A stretch of DNA of 16,154 nt from the NCBI GenBank assembly GCA_020025755.1, contig JAHHRO010000043.1, positions 1 through 16,154 of the forward strand. The letters are read 5' to 3'. The notes beneath the pieces are model-generated. The model was not told the origin of the DNA, did not search any database, and saw only the letters and a program-made list of their open reading frames with translations. A program made the translations under genes and the position numbers. The stretch is from Butyricicoccus sp. GTDB taxonomy: Bacteria; Bacillota; Clostridia; Oscillospirales; Butyricicoccaceae. This document shows, piece by piece, positions 1-5,773 of this stretch (position 1 is the first letter of the stretch; each line of letters starts with the position of its first letter).

Positions 1-53
1 GCGCCACCTTGCCAAGGTGGAGGTAGCGAGTTCGAGCCTCGTCATCCGCTCCA
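1..53 (+). tRNA. tRNA-Gly (anticodon GCC), 3' part only
   Basis: The window opens inside a tRNA. The anticodon stem CCACC/GGTGG encloses the 7-nt loop TTGCCAA, so the anticodon is GCC at 11-13 and reads glycine codons GGC and GGU. A T-arm GCGAG-TTCGAGC-CTCGT follows at 26-42, then the seven acceptor bases, discriminator T50 and an encoded CCA at 51-53. The 5' half (acceptor 5' strand and D-arm) lies outside the window. Confidence 0.93.
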
Positions 54-61
54 AATGACAG

Positions 62-93
62 AAAAAACAGATACCATGTGGTATCTGTTTTTT
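62..93. terminator. Bidirectional intrinsic terminator between tRNA-Gly and the DUF1835 gene
   Basis: Eight perfect base pairs, CAGATACC (68-75) with GGTATCTG (80-87), close a 4-nt loop. An A6 run precedes the stem and a T6 run follows it, so it can end transcription on both strands. It sits between the tRNA and the convergent minus-strand gene that stops at 133. Confidence 0.9.
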
Positions 94-132
94 CTTTTAT
101 GCAGATATGCAGAGCAGGAAATATCCCTGCTC

Positions 133-1095
133 TTATTTTATGGTTTTCCGCAATACACAGCGATAGTTTTCCTGCCCCTCTGGTGCAGCCTCCACGACTT
201 CCAGCAACCCATCACCAATCATTTTTTCGATCCGTCGTGCGATCCAATCCAGCCCTATGCCAAGCTGATATTTCCCCAAGACATTACCAATGAGGACAGG
301 CATCCGAAATGTATCCGGCAGTATCCAAAGCTCACGCAAGATAAAGCTGTCATAAAAATCTTCTGGTGCGTTTTGTATCCTGCCATTGAGTACGACGCGC
401 AAAGGTGCATTTTTTTCTTTGAGCTGCTTCCAGCAGCTTGCGCAGGCAGAAAGAAACGCGGGCTCGACTTTCTCTTGCAAGGAAAGATATCTTCCCCATT
501 CTCCGGAAGCCGTCTCTCCCCAAGAGAGTTTCTGAACGACGGTATTTTCCGCTCCATACTCCCAAGCAGGCAGTTTCACCATATAAACTGCGGTCTGGCA
601 TTTCAGAGGCTCTAACCGCGCCATAAGCCAATACAGACCACACAACTCATCAGGATTGTCGCTGTACCAAATACGGATAGGCTCACCTGCTGTATACCGC
701 TGCATCAGCTCAGACAGATCTTGCCTTGTTTTTTTGATTTTCCTTTGTGCTTCTGCCTCTATATCTTCGATATCATAACGTGTCAGCATCTGCCCCAAGA
801 CCTTGCTTCTCTGCGCTCCAATACCGTCATCAGAAAGATCCCCTACACTCAAAGCCAGAGCGAAGCAATAGACATCTGTGTTTTCCCCCTCCATGGGAAC
901 AGCGGTCTCCCATGCCTGTCTGGCACGTTCTTCTGCTGCCGTCTGTGCAGCCTGCACTTCTTCTGCCGTGGGCACAGCATCATTTTCTTTGTGTAGGATG
1001 ACCGAAACTGCACCACCCAAATATTTGCCTTTTCCATAGCCCTGCGCCGCCTTCAAACTACCGCAGGCACTTTCTCCAAATACGATTTCCAGCAT
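133..1095 (-). CDS. DUF1835/DUF3658 domain-containing protein
   Basis: The protein is about 320 aa. The N-terminus MLEIVFGESACGSLK matches the start of DUF1835 proteins (UniProt-style family, function unknown). The C-terminal third, with a pattern like DSFILRELW, IGNVLGKYQLGIG and a following short helical segment, resembles the DUF3658 partner domain that normally follows DUF1835. The middle is acidic and helical. No signal peptide or membrane segment is visible. An upstream in-frame ATG at 1311 exists, but I chose 1095: it has an AGGAAAGGAAG ribosome site 6 nt upstream, begins exactly at the domain, and the extra 72 residues would overlap an extended -10 promoter and a terminator hairpin. 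It is a single-gene unit that converges on the tRNA-Gly terminator. The biochemical role is unknown. Confidence 0.82.
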   Translation of the reverse strand: MLEIVFGESACGSLKAAQGYGKGKYLGGAVSVILHKENDAVPTAEEVQAAQTAAEERARQAWETAVPMEGENTDVYCFALALSVGDLSDDGIGAQRSKVLGQMLTRYDIEDIEAEAQRKIKKTRQDLSELMQRYTAGEPIRIWYSDNPDELCGLYWLMARLEPLKCQTAVYMVKLPAWEYGAENTVVQKLSWGETASGEWGRYLSLQEKVEPAFLSACASCWKQLKEKNAPLRVVLNGRIQNAPEDFYDSFILRELWILPDTFRMPVLIGNVLGKYQLGIGLDWIARRIEKMIGDGLLEVVEAAPEGQENYRCVLRKTIK

Positions 1096-1204
1096 ATCGA
1101 ACTTCCTTTCCTTTTGAAACATCTCCGCCCAGAGATCCACGCATTCGCCCTGTTTCCTGTCAAAGATATCCGTATCCCACACAAGATCGCTCTCATCTGA
1201 ACAA

Positions 1205-1213
1205 ATTATATCA
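1205..1213 (-). promoter_or_regulatory. Extended -10 promoter for the DUF1835 gene
   Basis: Read on the minus strand the site is TGATATAAT, a perfect -10 with the TG extension. No good -35 lies 16-18 nt upstream, as is usual for extended -10 promoters. Transcription would start near 1198 and leave a leader of about 100 nt before the start codon at 1095. This supports the shorter protein start. Confidence 0.55.
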
Positions 1214-1255
1214 CATCCTCTGGCGCAAAGGATATCCTCCTTGTTGGCTCCATAT

Positions 1256-1285
1256 AAAAAATGCGCATCCATCCATGGATGCGCA
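1256..1285 (-). terminator. Second minus-strand terminator-like hairpin
   Basis: TGCGCATCCA (1262-1271) pairs perfectly with TGGATGCGCA (1276-1285) around loop TCCA. On the minus strand it is followed directly by TTTTTT (A-run 1256-1261 on the plus strand). It lies just downstream of the terminator at 1302-1335, so the two would act in tandem to insulate the DUF1835 gene from the small-peptide unit. Confidence 0.75.
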
Positions 1286-1301
1286 CATTCATTTATAAAA
1301 G

Positions 1302-1335
1302 AAAAAACCACGCCCGATGTCCTTCATCAGCGTGG
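1302..1335 (-). terminator. Terminator of the 30-residue peptide unit
   Basis: On the minus strand CCACGC (1335-1330) pairs with GCGTGG (1313-1308). An inner GATG/CATC pairing extends the stem, and a run of six T follows. It lies 37 nt after the stop codon of the small ORF at 1373-1465 and closes that unit. Confidence 0.75.
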
Positions 1336-1372
1336 AAAAAGCCATTATCGACGCGAAGCATTGCTTCCCTGA

Positions 1373-1465
1373 TCACTTGGTGCTGCTTTCGATTTCTTCA
1401 CCATAGATCAGGTCGTCGATATCTGGCGTATCCGGACGCTGCGGACGAATCCGAGTTATCAACAT
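1373..1465 (-). CDS. Small protein of 30 aa in its own transcription unit, function unknown
   Basis: The start ATG at 1465 is preceded by a perfect AAAGGAGG site with 8-nt spacing. The peptide begins MLITRIRPQRPDTPDIDDLI and ends YGEEIESSTK, then TGA. It splits into a basic, proline-containing N-terminal part (RIRPQRP) and an acidic part (PDIDD, GEEIE). It has no cysteine, no membrane segment and no signal peptide. A promoter with 17-nt spacing lies at 1544-1572 and a terminator at 1302-1335, so it is a complete monocistronic gene that automatic callers would miss because of its size. I do not recognise the family. The short open frame could in principle be a leader peptide or a dual-function RNA instead. 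Confidence 0.68.
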   Translation of the reverse strand: MLITRIRPQRPDTPDIDDLIYGEEIESSTK

Positions 1466-1543
1466 ATCACATTCCTCCTTTCAAAAATAAAGTTTGCAGG
1501 TCTGCCATCGAATACAGAAACCATCCTTCTGCTTTCGTTGGAT

Positions 1544-1572
1544 AGTATACCAGAATCTACCCACAAAATCAA
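1544..1572 (-). promoter_or_regulatory. Sigma-A-type promoter for the 30-residue peptide gene
   Basis: Read on the minus strand: -35 TTGATT (1572-1567), 17-nt spacer, -10 TATACT (1549-1544). The start would be near 1537 and the leader about 70 nt long. It is the only good promoter upstream of the AAAGGAGG-ATG at 1465. Confidence 0.7.
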
Positions 1573-1637
1573 ATGAACTTTATGTAAACATTCCGTGTGA
1601 TTTTTGTGACTACTCTTTTCAGGTACTGTATTCGGAT

Positions 1638-1666
1638 AAAAAAGACGATATGCCGTGCATATCGTC
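1638..1666 (-). terminator. Minus-strand intrinsic terminator downstream of the 6S RNA candidate
   Basis: GACGATATGC (1644-1653) pairs perfectly with GCATATCGTC (1657-1666) around loop CGT. On the minus strand a T6 run follows (A-run 1638-1643). It would end any transcript that comes from the DUF1292/6S RNA side and separates it from the small-peptide promoter. Confidence 0.88.
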
Positions 1667-1694
1667 CTCTCTATCTGCTTTTTAGAAGAAAAGT

Positions 1695-1893
1695 AAAAGC
1701 CCCCGCAATGCCGATGCAGCCCATTAAAATAACCTGCACGACTGAGCAGGTGGGTTTCCTATCTCGAGCCTCTGTGCTTCCAACTTCCGCTTTTGATTCA
1801 CGGGAGGCCTGCACTTGGAACGGGAAGATATTCGGAATCCCGAAAACAAAATGTGGGTTTAAAACAAGCTGCTGTCAAACATCACAGGGGGAT
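1695..1893 (-). ncRNA. ssrS: 6S RNA candidate (RNA polymerase-binding regulatory RNA)
   Basis: The 260-base gap below the DUF1292 gene has no convincing ORF but folds like 6S RNA. The 5' strand CCCCC-U-GUGAUG (1891 down to 1880) pairs with the 3' strand CAUUGC-GGGGG (1709 down to 1700 region), leaving one bulged U. A second segment, GCAGC/GCUGC, continues the closing stem. The 5' GAUGUUUG and 3' CUGC..CGGCAU pattern matches the conserved closing stem of known 6S RNAs, including E. coli. A central open region follows, with a small CCTGC/GCAGG hairpin on its 3' side, as is common in 6S RNA. The GC-rich end is followed by U-rich sequence. The length of about 200 nt fits. I saw no clear own promoter, so the RNA may be processed from the DUF1292 transcript. 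Exact ends are estimates. Confidence 0.68.
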
Positions 1894-1917
1894 CTGAACC
1901 AATCAGAAAATATTTCT

Positions 1918-1947
1918 GGGAAGACGTGGATTATTCGCCGTCTTCCT
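1918..1947 (-). other. Hairpin spanning the stop codon of the DUF1292 gene
   Basis: GGAAGACG (1919-1926) pairs with CGTCTTCC (1939-1946). The loop holds the TAA stop codon (1931-1933). No long T-run follows, so it is not a standard terminator. It lies between the DUF1292 coding region and the 5' end of the 6S RNA candidate and could be a processing or attenuation site. Confidence 0.45.
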
Positions 1948-2209
1948 CATACATTTCCTCTACGCGCTCCATCACGATCGCGAAGATGCGGTCTGCTTCC
2001 TCATCATCCTCAACGGATACGAGAACTTCCTCGCCGTCTTCCTCTACGACCTTCAGGATCACGACCTCGGCCTCTTCATCCACAGCAAGCTGCGCCGGAA
2101 TGAATGCCATATACATCTGGTCGTCTACCTCAACGGTATCAATGTGCTCAAATTCTACTTCGTTTCCGTTCTCATCAGTCAGGAGAACGTAATTATTTTC
2201 TTCGCTCAT
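1931..2209 (-). CDS. DUF1292 family protein (YrzB-like)
   Basis: This is a very acidic 92-aa protein. The N-terminal half has the pattern of DUF1292: YVLLTDENGNEVEFEHIDTV, then a stretch like YMAFIPAQ and VVILKVVEEDG, predicted as beta strands that end in an acidic helix (EADRIFAIVMERVEEMYEE). DUF1292 proteins are widespread in Firmicutes, usually near ruvX and alaS, and have no firmly known biochemical role. Here those neighbours are missing and the gene lies next to the 6S RNA candidate. The start at 2209 has a GGAGG site 10 nt upstream. Promoter candidate at 2274-2302. No membrane segment, no cysteines. Confidence 0.88.
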   Translation of the reverse strand: MSEENNYVLLTDENGNEVEFEHIDTVEVDDQMYMAFIPAQLAVDEEAEVVILKVVEEDGEEVLVSVEDDEEADRIFAIVMERVEEMYEEDGE

Positions 2210-2273
2210 AAAGCATGAACCTCCATGTAGTAAATTCTATGCCGCACGGCGGCTCTTGATTCCTGCTATCATC

Positions 2274-2302
2274 AGGATACCCGAAACGCGCCAAATTTTC
2301 AA
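2274..2302 (-). promoter_or_regulatory. Promoter candidate for DUF1292 (and possibly 6S RNA)
   Basis: On the minus strand: -35 TTGAAA (2302-2297), 17-nt spacer, -10 TATCCT (2279-2274). The start would be near 2267, about 58 nt before the start codon. It runs divergently from the infC promoter at 2458-2487. Confidence 0.55.
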
Positions 2303-2457
2303 TGGGTTTTCATGAAAATCTCATAATTTTTTTATCGGGTGAGCATGCTCATGTATATGTGCATCTTAGCTCAGATTATTACTTTACGCCACAAATGGTA
2401 TGCTTGTCAAGAAAAACCGTCTGTTTTCTGTTTTTAATATTTTTTTAGGATTTCCCC

Positions 2458-2487
2458 TTGACAAATCCCCCGATCGCGCGGTACAAT
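2458..2487 (+). promoter_or_regulatory. Promoter of the infC-rpmI-rplT operon
   Basis: TTGACA (2458-2463), 18-nt spacer, TACAAT (2482-2487). The -35 is a full consensus. Transcription would start near 2494 and give a 5' leader of about 200 nt before infC. Confidence 0.85.
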
Positions 2488-2493
2488 ATCTAG

Positions 2494-2650
2494 GCAACAA
2501 TAAAGCAAGATGTGCTCTGGCGCATCTTCACCCGCCGCTTTCCGCAAACGGGTCCACATCGTTTTCTTTCCTTGTCGTACTGTGCAGCTTTTGACTGTTC
2601 TTGTACACAGGGTGGATTATGTTTGGGACAGCGCGGCTGTCTTTTTTTTA
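2494..2650 (+). promoter_or_regulatory. infC operon leader with attenuator (L20-leader type)
   Basis: The roughly 200-nt untranslated leader holds a first hairpin at about 2507-2528 (AAGATGTGC with GCGCATCTT, one wobble pair), a middle region able to form alternative pairings, and a complete intrinsic terminator at 2627-2649. In Bacillus subtilis and other Firmicutes, free ribosomal protein L20 binds the infC-rpmI-rplT leader and favours premature termination. The gene order and terminator position here fit that scheme. The L20-binding fold itself was not modelled. Confidence 0.65.
2627..2649 (+). terminator. Intrinsic terminator inside the infC leader
   Basis: GACAGC (2627-2632) pairs with GCTGTC (2636-2641) around loop GCG, followed by eight T (2642-2649). 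It lies between a strong promoter and the infC start, so it must be conditional for the operon to be expressed. Confidence 0.87.
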
Positions 2651-2696
2651 TCAAATTACCATTTTCCCCGTCTATTCAACAGGAGGTGTGTTCGCT

Positions 2697-3215
2697 ATTA
2701 GCAGCATGGAACATCAGATCAATGAAGATATCCGAGATAAGGAAGTCCGCCTGATCGCCGATGACGGCGAGCAGCTTGGCATCGTATCCGCACAGAAGGC
2801 GCTGGAGATCGCCATTGAAAAGGGTATGGACTTGGTTAAGATCGCGCCGCAGGCGCAGCCGCCGGTCTGCCGTATCATGGACTATGGCAAGTTCCGCTTT
2901 GAACAGGCAAAGCGTGAGAAAGAAGCGCGTAAGAACCAGCGTGTTGTGGAGATCAAGGAGATCCGTCTGACCCCCGGTATTGATGTCAATGACTTCAATG
3001 TCAAGGTCGGTCATGCCCGTCGTTTCCTCAAGGGTGGCGACAAGGTAAAGGTATCCGTCCGTTTCCGCGGCCGTGAGGTCACCCATTCTTCCATCGGTCT
3101 GGAGCTGCTTCAGCGTTTTGCAGAACAGTGCACAGAATTCGGCGTTACGGAAAAGCAGCCCAAGTTAGAGGGTCGCCACATGCACATGTTCCTTTCTCCC
3201 AAGAAGGACAAGTAA
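2697..3215 (+). CDS. infC: Translation initiation factor IF-3, probable ATT start
   Basis: IF-3 binds the 30S subunit, prevents early 50S joining and checks the start codon and initiator tRNA. The protein is about 172 aa with the usual two domains: the N-terminal domain starting INEDIRDKEVRLI and containing VCRIMDYGKFRFEQ, a charged linker (KREKEARKNQR), and the C-terminal domain with EIRLTPGIDVNDF and FRGREVTHSSIG. The AGGAGG site at 2681-2686 lies 10 nt before an in-frame ATT at 2697 but 19 nt before the first ATG at 2706. GTG at 2688 is too close. ATT is a known infC start codon in many bacteria, where IF-3 represses its own translation by rejecting it; autoregulation here is inferred. First gene of infC-rpmI-rplT. 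Confidence 0.96.
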   Translation: MSSMEHQINEDIRDKEVRLIADDGEQLGIVSAQKALEIAIEKGMDLVKIAPQAQPPVCRIMDYGKFRFEQAKREKEARKNQRVVEIKEIRLTPGIDVNDFNVKVGHARRFLKGGDKVKVSVRFRGREVTHSSIGLELLQRFAEQCTEFGVTEKQPKLEGRHMHMFLSPKKDK

Positions 3216-3273
3216 ACCATACAAGCTGCATCATTACTTTTTTGGATGCGACACATAGAGAGGAGTTTATAAA

Positions 3274-3471
3274 ATGCCTAAGATCAAAACGCACAGCGGT
3301 GCAAAGAAGAGATTCAAGGTTTCCAAGAGCGGTAAGATTAAGCGCGCTCATGTTGGCCGCCGTCACATTCTGACCAAGAAGAACACCAAGCGCCTGCGTC
3401 ACCTCCGTAAGGAAGGCTTTGCAGACCAGACAAACGTAGCAGAGGTAAAGCGCCTGCTGCCTTACGCGTAA
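3274..3471 (+). CDS. rpmI: 50S ribosomal protein L35
   Basis: The protein is 65 aa, strongly basic, and starts MPKIKTHSGAKKRFKVSKSGK, the hallmark of bL35. It also has the conserved HILTKKNTKRLRHLRK core. It is a component of the large ribosomal subunit. GAGAGGAG lies just upstream of the ATG. It sits 58 nt after infC and 38 nt before rplT, the conserved order in bacteria, and is co-transcribed with both. Confidence 0.97.
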   Translation: MPKIKTHSGAKKRFKVSKSGKIKRAHVGRRHILTKKNTKRLRHLRKEGFADQTNVAEVKRLLPYA

Positions 3472-3509
3472 TTTCTTTTTTACCAGAGATTTAAGGAGGC
3501 TAATATAAC

Positions 3510-3863
3510 ATGGCAAGAGTTAAGGGCGCGATGATGTCGCGCAAAAGAAGAAAGAAGATTCTGAAGCGTGCGAAGGGCTACTTCGGCGCCAAGTCCACCC
3601 ATTTTAGAACTGCCAATCAGGCGGTTATGAAATCCCTCAAGTATGCTTACATCGGCCGTAAGCAGAAGAAGCGTGATTTCCGCCGTCTGTGGATCACCCG
3701 TATTTCTGCGGCTTGCAAGGCTTGTGACATCAACTACAGCCGTTTCATGAACGGTCTGAAGAAGTCCGGCATCGAGATCAACCGCAAGATGCTGTCTGAG
3801 CTGGCAATCAACGACAATGCTGCATTCTGCGCACTGGTTGAGAAGGCTAAGGCTGCTCTCTAA
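3510..3863 (+). CDS. rplT: 50S ribosomal protein L20
   Basis: The protein is 117 aa and very basic. It starts MARVKGAMMSRKRRKKILKRAKG, with GYFGAKSTHFRTANQAVMKSLKYAYIGRKQKKRDFRRLWI in the long N-terminal helix typical of bL20. The C-terminal globular part has NRKMLSELAINDNAAF. bL20 is needed early in 50S assembly and in Firmicutes also represses its own operon at the infC leader. AAGGAGG precedes the ATG. A strong terminator follows at 3876. Confidence 0.97.
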   Translation: MARVKGAMMSRKRRKKILKRAKGYFGAKSTHFRTANQAVMKSLKYAYIGRKQKKRDFRRLWITRISAACKACDINYSRFMNGLKKSGIEINRKMLSELAINDNAAFCALVEKAKAAL

Positions 3864-3875
3864 TTGAGTTTTTCC

Positions 3876-3908
3876 AAGAGGACGCGTTCTGCGTCCTCTT
3901 TCCTTTTT
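3876..3908 (+). terminator. Terminator of the infC-rpmI-rplT operon
   Basis: AAGAGGACGC (3876-3885) pairs perfectly with GCGTCCTCTT (3891-3900) around loop GTTCT. T-rich sequence follows. It lies 13 nt after the rplT stop codon. Confidence 0.9.
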
Positions 3909-3932
3909 GTCCAAAATCCTTTATATAGCAAA

Positions 3933-4189
3933 AGGCATCGCGTCTGCGATGCCTGAGACTGTCGAAAAACTTCGACAGTCTTTCCATGGGGATCCAATCC
4001 CCCTGGATACAGAGCCAGTTCCAGTAGAAACTGGCTCTGATACCCCCGGTTTCGCGCCCGATGGCGCGGGTCGAGGGCAAAATCCAAGGCACATGTCCTT
4101 GGATTTTGAAAATTTTAAGTCGCTTTGCTCCAATAAAAAACAGCGAAAAACCTTTTTCTACAAGCTGAGGCATCGCGTCTGCGATGCCT
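3933..4189. repeat. Array of nested perfect hairpins bounded by two copies of one 22-bp hairpin
   Basis: The ends, 3933-3954 and 4168-4189, are identical: arm AGGCATCGC, loop GTCT, arm GCGATGCCT. Between them lie further inverted repeats: 3956-3966/3971-3981 (11 bp, perfect), 3988-3993/3997-4002 (6 bp), 4011-4020/4029-4038 (10 bp), 4053-4058/4063-4068 (6 bp) and 4079-4089/4097-4107 (11 bp). An A/T-rich terminator-like hairpin lies at 4135-4167. The two open frames that cross the block (minus 3847-4173, plus 3907-4233) are by-products of its symmetry and carry no ribosome site or known domain. It resembles the non-coding structured intergenic repeats (MITE- or REP-like) known from clostridial genomes. 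Mobility is inferred. Confidence 0.72.
4135..4167 (-). terminator. Probable terminator of the ytrA-like ABC operon
   Basis: Read on the minus strand, CAGC (4167-4164) pairs with GCTG (4144-4141) and an inner GAAAAAGG/TTTTTC pairing forms the top, with a 5-nt bulge (4159-4163). Six T follow (A-run 4135-4140). It lies 33 nt after the permease stop codon and is part of the hairpin array. Confidence 0.6.
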
Positions 4190-4199
4190 TTTCTTTGCC

Positions 4200-4997
4200 T
4201 TATTCGAGATTCAGCTTGTTTTTCAGGATGTAATTGGTTGCAAAGTAGAAAATTGCGGCTTGCACAAGTGAGGCTGCGATTCCAATGCCCAGTGCCGCAT
4301 GCACACCCACGCTGGAAGTGGTCAGCATAGTATTCAGGAAAGCAAACACGCCGCTTGTCATACTTTGATCCCCCATTGCAAGCAAACCACTAAGGATGGA
4401 CTGCACAACATTGATCGCGATATACGACACGAATGCCATTGCAACGCGGTGTTTATTCGCAAGATGACCGAGTGCGATCGCGAGATAGATCTGTGTTATG
4501 GATGCAACGGTACTTGCAATACCAACAAGAAAGATCTCCATACCCATCGTGATATGGTTGATACCCAGTTCAGAGAACACCTTACCAGCATTCCATAAAA
4601 AGTCTGTCCAGCTGATTTCGCTTGCTCCAAGGATCATAATAGATAAGAAGCCAACGATACCGGAAACGACTGTCATGATGGTTGCGCCCAGTAATTTGGA
4701 AAAGGTCAGCTGCCATGTGGGTACAGGCAGGGTAAACATCAGATAGCCCTCCTGCCCCAACAGACCTTTATCGAATCGCTGCACAATGATCACAAGCGTC
4801 ATGACTGCGACAGCCACGCAGAGTGCTGTATAGACCATGATGGCAGTCATCTGGGGAACATCCATATCCATCTGCATCGTGCCATTCATCCAAAACATAA
4901 ACTGGTTGATGAACGCAACGGCAAGGATCGCACCATAGAGTGGTACAAGCCCCTTAGAGAGCGACTTCAACTCATATTTCATCAATTTTCCAAACAT
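4200..4997 (-). CDS. ABC-2 type transporter permease
   Basis: The protein is 265 aa and has about six hydrophobic membrane segments (roughly residues 18-37, 52-72, 105-127, 145-170, 178-200 and 233-257). The start MFGKLMKYELKSL is typical of ABC-2 permeases that begin with a short amphipathic helix. The segment around residues 76-100, with GLLGQEGYLMFTLPVPTWQL, resembles the conserved cytoplasmic region of ABC-2 permeases from YtrC-like and lantibiotic/bacitracin-type exporters. Its start codon overlaps the stop of the ATPase gene by one base (TAATG), so the two are translationally coupled and form one transporter in the cytoplasmic membrane. The substrate cannot be read from the sequence. 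Family membership suggests export or cell-envelope stress (inference). Confidence 0.88.
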   Translation of the reverse strand: MFGKLMKYELKSLSKGLVPLYGAILAVAFINQFMFWMNGTMQMDMDVPQMTAIMVYTALCVAVAVMTLVIIVQRFDKGLLGQEGYLMFTLPVPTWQLTFSKLLGATIMTVVSGIVGFLSIMILGASEISWTDFLWNAGKVFSELGINHITMGMEIFLVGIASTVASITQIYLAIALGHLANKHRVAMAFVSYIAINVVQSILSGLLAMGDQSMTSGVFAFLNTMLTTSSVGVHAALGIGIAASLVQAAIFYFATNYILKNKLNLE

Positions 4998-5773
4998 TAT
5001 AACATACCTCCCTGATATGGCATCGCGCGGAAGACCTCGCGGAACAGCTGATCGACCGATTTGCCCTCCTGTTCCCGAATGTTGTCCACGGTATCATGGC
5101 GCATGATCTGACCATTTTTCAGGAACACCACCTCATCCAGCACACGTTCCACATCGGAAATGAGGTGTGTGGAAATCATGACCGTTCCATTTTCATTGTA
5201 GTTGGTCAGAATGGTATCCAGAATAAAATCACGCGCCGCCGGATCGACACCCGCGATCGGCTCATCGAGCAGATAGAGATCTGCCTTGCGACTCATCACC
5301 AACACGAGCTGTACCTTTTCCTTTGTGCCCTTGGACATGGTCTTGATGCGATCCATCGGACGGATATCGAGGGCAGAGAACATCTCTGCCGCTTTCTGGC
5401 GGTCAAAATCCGCATAGAAGTCGCTGAAAAAGTCCATCAGGTCGACGGTCTTCATCCAGTCTGCAAAGTACATACGGTCAGGCAGATAGCTGATGACCGA
5501 CTTGGTTTCGATGCCGGGTGCATATCCATTGACGAGCAGGATGCCCTCTGTCGGGCGGAGCAGACCATTGAGCAGCTTGATGAATGTAGTCTTGCCGGAG
5601 CCATTCGGACCTAAAAGACCGACGATCTTGCCGCGCCCAATATTCAGGTCGATGTGATCGAGTGCCCGCTTTGTGCCGTAGCACTTGCTGAGCCCCTGCG
5701 CGCGAATGAGCATATTGTCTGATCCCTTCTCCGTTTGCATAAAGCTGTTTGGATTACGCATATCTTCCATCAT
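4997..5773 (-). CDS. ABC transporter ATP-binding protein (YtrB-like)
   Basis: The protein is 258 aa. Walker A GPNGSGKT lies at residues 55-62, the signature motif reads MSKGT (146-150) in place of LSGGQ, Walker B DLYLLDEP at 165-172 is followed by a D-loop IAGVDPAA, and the switch histidine is H203. The Q-loop position reads SYLPDR without a glutamine, a pattern seen in YtrB-type ATPases. The ATG at 5773 overlaps the gntR stop codon by four bases (ATGA) with a GAGGGGG site in front. A second possible start, with GGAGAAGGG, lies at M21 (5713), where homology begins. The protein powers the permease encoded just downstream. Operon order is gntR-ATPase-permease. Confidence 0.92.
   Translation of the reverse strand: MMEDMRNPNSFMQTEKGSDNMLIRAQGLSKCYGTKRALDHIDLNIGRGKIVGLLGPNGSGKTTFIKLLNGLLRPTEGILLVNGYAPGIETKSVISYLPDRMYFADWMKTVDLMDFFSDFYADFDRQKAAEMFSALDIRPMDRIKTMSKGTKEKVQLVLVMSRKADLYLLDEPIAGVDPAARDFILDTILTNYNENGTVMISTHLISDVERVLDEVVFLKNGQIMRHDTVDNIREQEGKSVDQLFREVFRAMPYQGGML

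Noticed and set aside
1096..1311. 72-residue N-terminal extension of the DUF1835 protein
   Set aside because: It has no ribosome site, crosses an extended -10 promoter and a terminator hairpin, and the family homology begins exactly at the ATG at 1095.
2601..2696. 32-residue N-terminal extension of IF-3
   Set aside because: The in-frame ATG at 2601 lies upstream of the leader terminator. The added residues do not resemble IF-3, and the AGGAGG site points to 2697.
3933..4189. CRISPR array
   Set aside because: The repeated unit occurs only twice, and the space between is filled with different inverted repeats, not with regular spacers. No cas genes are present.
3847..4233. Open frames of 108 codons on each strand
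   Set aside because: They arise from the symmetric hairpin array, overlap the rplT terminator or the permease gene, and lack ribosome sites.
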